A model generated the notes under the pieces. The model was not told the origin of the DNA. It saw only the letters and a program-made list of their open reading frames with translations, and made no database searches. Both the position numbers and the translations under genes were made by a program. DNA of 14,096 nt from Ophiosphaerella korrae (Eukaryota > Ascomycota > Dothideomycetes > Pleosporales > Phaeosphaeriaceae): the NCBI GenBank assembly GCA_028456385.1, contig JALNQF010000790.1, forward strand, positions 1 to 14,096. Direction: 5' to 3'. How positions within the stretch are numbered: position 1 is the stretch's first letter; every line of letters begins with the position of its first letter. This document shows positions 9,131-14,096 of the stretch, one piece after another.

Positions 9131-10365
9131 TTTAATTGCGCATCTAATCGCGTATTAAGTATCTAATTGTATAACTTATCTTATAAAAGTATAAAGTATA
9201 TAAAGAAGTTATTAAATTAAAGTACTAAAGTATAGTACTAAAATATAAAGCTAAACTTAGAGCTAAGCTTAAAATAAAGTATTTATTTAAAATATAAAAT
9301 TAATAAACTTACTAAACTATACTTTTATATATAAATAATATATAAAGACTTTTTTAGCTTAAGTATTATAAGCTAGTAAAGTAGTAACTACTCTTATTAT
9401 AATAGTAGCTTTAGTAAGTATAGTAGTAGTAAAGTTTTAAGTAAAAGTAAAAGTAGTAGTAGTAGTAAGTATAAGTATAAGTATAAGTATAAGCTAAAGT
9501 AAAAGTAGAAGTAGTAGTAGTAGAAAAGTTTAAAAACTTAGAGTCTTTTCTATAGCTTTAATCTCTTTTTCTAGAGCTTTATAAGCTTAGGTAGTAATAA
9601 AAGTACTAGTAGTATAGTAAGTAATTTTAAAGCTAAAATATAAGTTAGTTAACTAATATTAGATAAAGAGCTAGAGTAGCTTTTAAAATTAACTTATATA
9701 AAAATATAGTTATAGCTACTAGTAGTATAATATATATAATACTAAACTATCTTTTTAAAAAAGTTATAGTAGCTCTTATTAAAGTAGCTAACTAGTATAC
9801 TATAAGTAGAATAAAAATAAAGTTTCTTATAAAGAGTACTTATATTAACTTTAAAAGAAAAAAAAAAGAAAGTAAAAGTAAAAACTAAGGTTAGATCTTT
9901 TATAGTACTAGAGTCTTCTAAGTATATATTTTTTTCTTAGTTAAAGTAGTAGTAGTATTAGTATTAGAAGTAGTATAAGAGTAAAAAGTATAAGTATAAG
10001 TAGCTTTTTTAGCTTTACTCTATAAAATATATTTATAAAATAATTACTAATATAAAAAGTTAACTTTAAAAGCTTTAAATATAGTAACTTATAATAACTA
10101 TAATAATAGTTACTAAAGAGTTTATAAAGCTAAAAAAACTCTAAATCTACTATATATAGTATATAAGTACGTAGTATATATATATAACTTTAAAATAAAT
10201 AGAATTATAAGTAAAGTTAATTTTAACTAAGTTTAGATAACTACTATAATACTTATTAAATAGCTTTACTATATAGCTTCTCTAGAAAGTATATTATAAG
10301 TTAGAGCTTTACTTTATATAATTTAAGTAAGCTTATAGTAGTAAGTAAGCTATATAAGCTATTTA
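9131..10365. other. RIP-degraded low-complexity segment, unidentified
   Basis: About 1.2 kb with no recognisable domain on either strand. It includes a compound microsatellite (9417-9523) and A-rich runs (near 9859-9890). In the 9940-10020 area AGT and ATAAGT words recur, which would read as Ser/Tyr-rich on the plus strand. The stretch GCGCATCTAATCGCG near 9138-9152 is one of the few CpG-bearing spots. It probably belongs to the same unidentified repeat whose end is the 92-bp sequence at 10366-10457. Confidence 0.4.
9417..9523. repeat. Compound microsatellite (AGT)n / (ATAAGT)n
   Basis: AGT triplets (about 9452-9468) run into about four ATAAGT hexamers (about 9466-9493), then AAGT-type words, then GTA triplets (about 9509-9523). 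If ancestral units were AGC or CAG-like, RIP at CpA would turn them into AGT/TAG, so a Ser- or Gln-rich coding origin is possible but unproven. Confidence 0.8.
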
Positions 10366-10407
10366 AGCTACTCTACTATATATAAGTAGCTTAGCTTAAA
10401 TAGCTTT
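10358..10407. repeat. Imperfect hairpin inside the inverted-repeat unit
   Basis: AGCTATTTAAGCTAC at 10358-10372 is the reverse complement of GTAGCTTAAATAGCT, which is found with a 5-bp insertion near 10387-10406. The loop contains CTATATATA. The palindrome spans the inner edge of the left 92-bp repeat copy, so the homologous unit may extend beyond the part visible at the right end of the window. Confidence 0.6.
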
Positions 10408-10457
10408 TTAATTATTAATTATTTCTTACTTATTTTTAAGATTATATCTTATAATAT
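10366..10457 (-). repeat. 92-bp inverted repeat, left copy
   Basis: This sequence is the reverse complement of 14005-14096 over 92 bp with no gaps and about 7 mismatches. Five mismatches are transitions in which the left copy has A or T where the right copy keeps G or C, so the left copy is more heavily mutated. The outer limit is unknown because the right copy reaches the window edge. The LINE reading frame stops matching its family at this boundary, so the repeat is a separate element abutting the LINE. Confidence 0.88.
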
Positions 10458-11785
10458 ATAGCTCTTAGTACTTTATATAGTAGTACTCTAAAAATTACTC
10501 TTTTAATTACTTTTAGAGTAATAATTTCTATCTAAAGTTAATTAATTACTTCTTAGTTTTAGGTACTTTACTGTCTTAGTATATTAAATAGTTTTAAAAA
10601 AATAGTTTTAAGAGTTATATTTTTATTTCTTTATTACTATTTATACTTACTTTATAAAATCTTACTATTAAAGTAATTATTATAACGCTTAATACTTAGG
10701 TAAAATTAAAGTTTTATACTACTTTCTAAATATTAGTTTATTTATCTAGAAATACTTTCTAGTAAGATTTTTAAGTAGTTTTAATTTGTTTTTAAAAGTT
10801 ATATAAGGCTTTATTTATAAGTAGAGTATATATTTTATAAAGAGTAGTAATTTCTACTATTTACTTTAGTTTTATATAGTAGCTAGAATTTTACTTTAGT
10901 ACTTTTTTTTTAATTACTATTATAACTATAGTTCTTAGACTATATAATATTATTTCTATATTATTTCTATTTTCTAGTCTTTTTTAACTTACTCTCTAAT
11001 ATACTATAATTTCTTAGTTTTCTTACTATAGATTTTCTTTAAATTAGTATTTCTATTAGTTTATTAGTATAGTAACTTCTACTATAAAAATTATATCTAT
11101 TAATTTATAGTCTAATCTATACTCTATAAAGTAAATATAATAACTTACTAAATAGTTTTATAATTTTTATATAGTAAAAATAAGATCTAGTATTAATTAA
11201 CTACTTAGAAATATAATAGTACTTTATAAAAGTAATCTTTTAAAGTTAAGTTAGTATTTTAGCTTAATAATAGGTTCTACTTCTTTTTAAATATTTCTTA
11301 CTATTTTACTTCTTTATAGTAAGCTATATTTATTAAAGTTACTTTTTATAATTAGCTTAATTTTTATATTACTTTACTTAGTTTTAATATAATTTATTAC
11401 TTCTTAACTTAGTTATAGTCTACTAATTAATTTAGGTCTATATTACGTCTTTTATATTTAAAGTATATAAACTAATATAAAAATAAGATATAGTTATTAA
11501 TTTTATATACTATTACTATAATATCTTATAGTATAATCTTTTTACTACTTCTATTATAGCTTAAAAAGAAATAAGTCTAGTATATATATATATTAAGTAT
11601 ATTACTACTTATTATATATATCTAGCTAGTATAATTATTTCTTTAGTTACTATAATACTAACGAAATATAGTTCTTATATAAGTAAAAATAATAAGTTCT
11701 AAAGTAATTTATTATTTAGTAAGCTTATTTATATAATATAGTACTTCTTTAAGTTAGCTTATAATATTTTTAGGCTTCTACTTAT
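10458..11785 (-). pseudogene. Degenerate LINE ORF2: endonuclease and start of RT
   Basis: The minus-strand register opens near 11773 with L-K-I-L-*-A-N-L, fitting the L-x-x-x-Q-x-N opening of AP-endonuclease-like LINE ORF2 proteins, with Gln now stop. The stretch at 11695-11669 reads L-L-F-L-L-I-*-E-L, matching the L-x-L-I-Q-E-P endonuclease motif with Pro now Leu. Further on (about 11000-10700) a basic linker precedes a section resembling the N-K-E-K-A-E region upstream of RT (S-N-K-E-I-K, about 10640). Near 10475-10460 the sequence reads Y-K-V-L-R-A, consistent with the K-A-P-G-x-D-G motif that opens the RT domain. The match ends there, at the inner edge of the 92-bp repeat. Registers shift more than once. 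The role would have been target-site nicking and reverse transcription in the nucleus. Confidence 0.6.
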
Positions 11786-11789
11786 TTTA

Positions 11790-13100
11790 AGCTATAAATA
11801 ACCTAAGTTTTCTCTATATACTAAGTAGCTAAAATTTATAACTAGATAAGCTTCTAAGTATACTATACATCTTATTACTTATAATATATATTTACTATTA
11901 CTATTACTCTATTTATTATAATAGTTTATCTTATAACTACTATATTTAAAGTACTTATAGTATTTTATAAAGTATTACTTTTATTAAATTCTTATTAAGT
12001 ATACTTCTTTTTTCTCTATTTTTATTATTTTTTAGCTAAGTAGTTTATTAGTATCTTCTTTTATTACTAAGTAGATAGCTAGTAATTTATATATTTTATC
12101 TAGGTTTAGTTTACTTAGTTACTTTATTTTAGTAATTATTACTTTTCTATTCTCTACTTTAAATATCTTCTAAGCTTCTAGTTTAAGTAATATTTATAAT
12201 CTTAAGTTTATTTATATAGTTTACTTTAATTAGATACTACTATTTACTTTATAGTTAGTATTCTAAAGAGTAAGTTTTTATCTATTTATAGTAGCTTCTA
12301 GTAAGTCTAGCTTCTTTTTTACTTCTAAAGATAACTTTAATATATTAGCTATTTTTTAATAATTATAATATTTATTAAAATATAATATTTTTTATTTCTT
12401 TATATACTACTAGTATATTTTAAGCTTATATTTTTACTTCTATAGTATTATAGATATTAAACTTTTTTTTTTTTAAATAATAGGTTAAAGTTTATACTTA
12501 GGAGTATTTCTTTACTCTTTTCTAGTATAAGTAAACCTCTATTTACTATTCTAAGTACTTTTATTATAGTAGTATTTATTAATTTAGCTACTACTACTTA
12601 TATCTTTAGTTTTTTTAATTCTCTTAGAATCTCTTTTAACTATTCTTTAGCTTACTTAGCTTTTTTTTAGCTATATATATTTACTTTTTTACTTTTATAA
12701 TCTCTTCTATTAAGTCTTTATAAATTTCTTTAACTACTTTTAAAAGTTTTTTTTATACTTTATTTTTTACTTTTATAACTACTAACTATTCTAAAAGCTA
12801 TTTTAACTAAGTAGTATTATTTACTTTAATTATATTTACTAATCTTTAGATATTATTGGTATAGCGCGTTAGATTACTTAAAAAAGTTTCTAAGAGTATA
12901 TTTTTACTATATAGTCTTATATTATCTTACTTAGTTTTAATAATAGGTTTTAATCTAATTCTTTTTAGTACTTCTATTAGTTTAGTTATAAAGATTTTTA
13001 GTTTATTTAACTTAAATACTATATATTTACGTAATATTTATATAATTAGTTATAGTACTACTATAATATAAAAGTTATCTCTTTTACTTTTTTTTCTATA
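11790..13100 (-). pseudogene. Degenerate LINE ORF1 (gag-like, zinc-knuckle)
   Basis: Minus-strand registers from about 13100 to 11790 give Lys/Glu/Leu-rich sequence. The segment from 12998 to about 12810 has only one stop in about 60 codons. The sequence near 12640-12520 (K-E-I-L-R-E-L-K-K-L-K) resembles the coiled region of fungal LINE ORF1. At 11962-11921 the codons read Y-Y-K-Y-F-K-Y-S-S-Y-K-I-N-Y. With Tyr standing for RIP-mutated Cys, this fits a CX2CX4HX4C zinc knuckle, though the His position reads Ser. A second Cys-like cluster follows (K-Y-I-L, then R-C-I-V-Y near 11873-11859). The predicted role is RNA binding in the LINE ribonucleoprotein. At least one register change occurs near 12660. 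The poly-T run at 12465-12476 would encode a Lys run on this strand. Confidence 0.55.
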
Positions 13101-13140
13101 ACTATACTTAATTAATTACTATACTTACTTTAGCTTATAG

Positions 13141-13331
13141 AAACTATAAGCTCTCTAAAAAAAATTATTTTATACTATTATACTAGCGTCTAAAGCTTAC
13201 GTAACTAGTACCTAATAACTATAGTTTACTTAATTTCTAGTAGAAAATAGGTTTAAAGAAGACTATACGTACCCTTACTTAATTTCTATAAATACTAGTT
13301 ACTATTATAAAAATAATACTAACTTTAGAAT
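13141..13331. other. Non-coding stretch upstream of LINE ORF1
   Basis: No frame or motif is recognised. A few CG-containing words (ACTAGCGTCT near 13182, TACGTACC near 13267) survive. By position it would be the 5' untranslated region of the LINE between its tandem repeats and ORF1. Confidence 0.4.
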
Positions 13332-13632
13332 ATATAAGAAAATAGTTATACTTAAAAATAAGATATACTACTAGAAAATAGATTATATAGCTAGAAAATA
13401 AGATCTACTAAGAAATAAGTTATACTAGAAAATAGGTTATACTAGGAAATAGGTTACGCTACTAGTAAATAGGTTCTACTAAGAGATAAGTTATACTAGA
13501 AAATAGGTTAAACTAGGAAATAGGTTATACTAAGAAATAAGTTTCGCTAGAAAATATATTTTGCTAAAAAATAAGTTATACTAGGAAATAAGTTATACTA
13601 CTAGAAATTAGGTTATACTTAGAAATTAGTTT
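13332..13632. repeat. 17-bp minisatellite, about 17 units
   Basis: A tandem array of a 17-bp unit close to ACTAGAAAATAGGTTAT covers about 300 bp. Units vary at single sites (AGGAAATAGG, AAGAAATAAG, AAAAAATAAG), and several carry a 3-bp ACT or GCT insertion making them 20 bp. Much of the variation is G/A (GG versus AG or AA), as expected if RIP acted on an already tandem array. On the minus strand, the LINE's sense strand, the unit is T- and C-rich. Its place upstream of ORF1 suggests LINE 5' repeats; that is inference. Confidence 0.85.
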
Positions 13633-13816
13633 TAGTAATATATAAAGTATTATTTAGGACTTAGTAAATTATTTAAATCTATACTTAAAGTTAGTCTTAT
13701 AATAAGTAAAACTATTACTATTATAAAAATACTACTCTTTTAAGTAAATCTACTACTATTATATAAATAATAATACTTTTATCTTATAATATATAAATAA
13801 AATAGCTACGCTTAAT
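13633..13816. other. Spacer between the minisatellite and the 93-bp repeats
   Basis: AT-rich DNA without recognisable coding content. ACTATTACTATTATAAAAATA at about 13710 and a similar CTACTACTATTATATAAATAATA at about 13750 are related words, perhaps another decayed short duplication. Confidence 0.35.
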
Positions 13817-14002
13817 AGATACTTATATAATCTATAGTTAAGTTCTAATATAATAAAAAGTTAAAAACCTATAACTTTATTTAAAATATTCTTATAAGTT
13901 AATAATACTAGATACTTAAATAATTTATATTTAAGTACTAATATAACTAGAAGTTAAAAACTTATAACTCTACCTAAAATATTAATATAAGTTAATAATA
14001 CT
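13817..14002. repeat. 93-bp tandem duplication
   Basis: Two adjacent units, 13817-13909 and 13910-14002, both begin AGATACTT and end TTAATAATACT. They agree at about 80 of 93 positions without gaps. Roughly half the differences are C/T or A/G; the rest are transversions, so the duplication is not recent. A third start (AGATATTA, 14003) appears but runs into the 92-bp inverted repeat almost at once. Confidence 0.85.
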
Positions 14003-14004
14003 AG

Positions 14005-14096
14005 ATATTATAAGATATAAGCTTAGGAATAAGTAAGAGATAATTATTAATTAAAGAGCTATCTAAGCTAAGCTACTTATATATAGTAGAGTAGCT
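14005..14096 (+). repeat. 92-bp inverted repeat, right copy (cut by window end)
   Basis: Reverse complement of 10366-10457, ungapped. It begins with ATATTATAAGATATAA and reaches the last base of the window still matching, so the true unit is longer. It keeps G or C at five sites where the left copy has A or T. It abuts the 93-bp tandem units with only about 2 bp between. Confidence 0.88.

Larger units (their letters stand above)
10458..14004 (-). mobile_element. LINE (non-LTR retrotransposon) relic, Tad/I-like, reverse orientation
   Basis: Read on the minus strand from right to left, the element shows a repeat-rich non-coding part (14004 to about 13140), ORF1 (about 13100-11790), and ORF2 with the AP-type endonuclease and the linker to reverse transcriptase (about 11785-10458). 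The coding strand is A-rich, so the plus strand is T-rich over this stretch. ORF1 with zinc knuckle followed by endonuclease before RT is the fungal Tad1/I-type LINE order. The element breaks at the start of RT and so lacks the catalytic RT core and the 3' end. That is the reverse of the 5' truncation usual for LINEs, which implies a later deletion or insertion. Both ORFs are full of RIP stops. Confidence 0.65.
1930..14096. other. RIP-mutated AT-rich block
   Basis: From about 1930 to the window end the sequence is dominated by TA, with CA and TG rare, while CT, AG and scattered CG remain. This is the dinucleotide pattern expected from repeat-induced point mutation acting at CpA on both strands. 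Retrotransposon reading frames inside the block are full of TAA and TAG codons where the families usually carry Gln or Trp. Cys and His positions read as Tyr, and Gly positions read as Arg or Ser, all explained by C-to-T or G-to-A change. No frame of about 60 codons survives in 12 kb. In fungi such blocks are usually heterochromatic, for example centromeric, subtelomeric or AT-isochore. The location on the chromosome cannot be told from this window. Confidence 0.93.

Noticed and set aside
9160..10365. LINE reverse transcriptase continuing on the minus strand
   Set aside because: No recognisable RT motif, and the sequence is low-complexity; the family match ends at 10458.
13332..13632. CRISPR array
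   Set aside because: Units are contiguous and 17-20 bp with no unique spacers, and the sequence is fungal; this is a minisatellite.
10366..14096. A classical TIR DNA transposon spanning the inverted repeats
   Set aside because: The interior encodes LINE-type ORF1 and endonuclease with no transposase motif, so the inverted repeats are better read as flanking copies of another repeat.
1..14096. tRNA, rRNA or telomeric repeats
   Set aside because: No cloverleaf-like arms, conserved rRNA words or TTAGGG arrays were seen by eye on either strand.

Overview
The window reads as filamentous-ascomycete (Pezizomycotina-like) DNA with two very different parts. Bases 1 to about 1925 have ordinary mixed composition. 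The remaining ~12 kb is extremely AT-rich: TpA is everywhere, CpA and TpG are almost gone, and no open frame of about 60 codons survives. That is the signature of repeat-induced point mutation (RIP), a fungal defence that converts C to T, mainly at CpA, on both strands of repeated DNA. The taxon is inferred from RIP and element types only; I cannot name a species.

Left part (1-1925): no complete gene can be supported. The best candidates are a 90-codon plus-strand frame ending at 1579 that looks like a terminal exon, and a minus-strand frame at 383-652. Short direct repeats lie at the left edge. CpA/TpG loss begins near 1930, is partial to about 2280, and is near-complete beyond that.

RIP block (1930-14096): a graveyard of nested or adjacent retroelements. 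Segment 2280-4220 is unidentified. From about 4225 to 8717 lies a plus-strand Ty3/gypsy LTR retrotransposon relic: putative 5' LTR with a 44-bp tandem duplication, gag (frame starting at 4590), protease, reverse transcriptase, RNase H and integrase. Its pol domains share one frame, offset by -1 from gag. The integrase stops abruptly near 8717, and no copy of the putative 5' LTR is seen downstream. A cluster of inverted repeats (8747-8823) and an LTR-like segment with a TATA box (to about 9130) follow. Segment 9130-10457 is low-complexity DNA with a compound microsatellite.

From about 13100 down to 10458, on the minus strand, lies a LINE (non-LTR retrotransposon, Tad/I-like) relic: ORF1 with a degenerate zinc knuckle, then ORF2 with an AP-endonuclease start and linker. 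It breaks off at the first reverse transcriptase motif. Upstream of it (higher coordinates) are a 17-bp minisatellite (13332-13632) and a 93-bp tandem duplication (13817-14002), which may be its 5' region. Two copies of a 92-bp sequence bracket the LINE in inverted orientation (10366-10457 and 14005-14096), the right one running into the window end.

Nothing in the RIP block can make protein. The functional reading is of silenced, probably heterochromatic, transposon DNA next to a gene-poor euchromatic edge.
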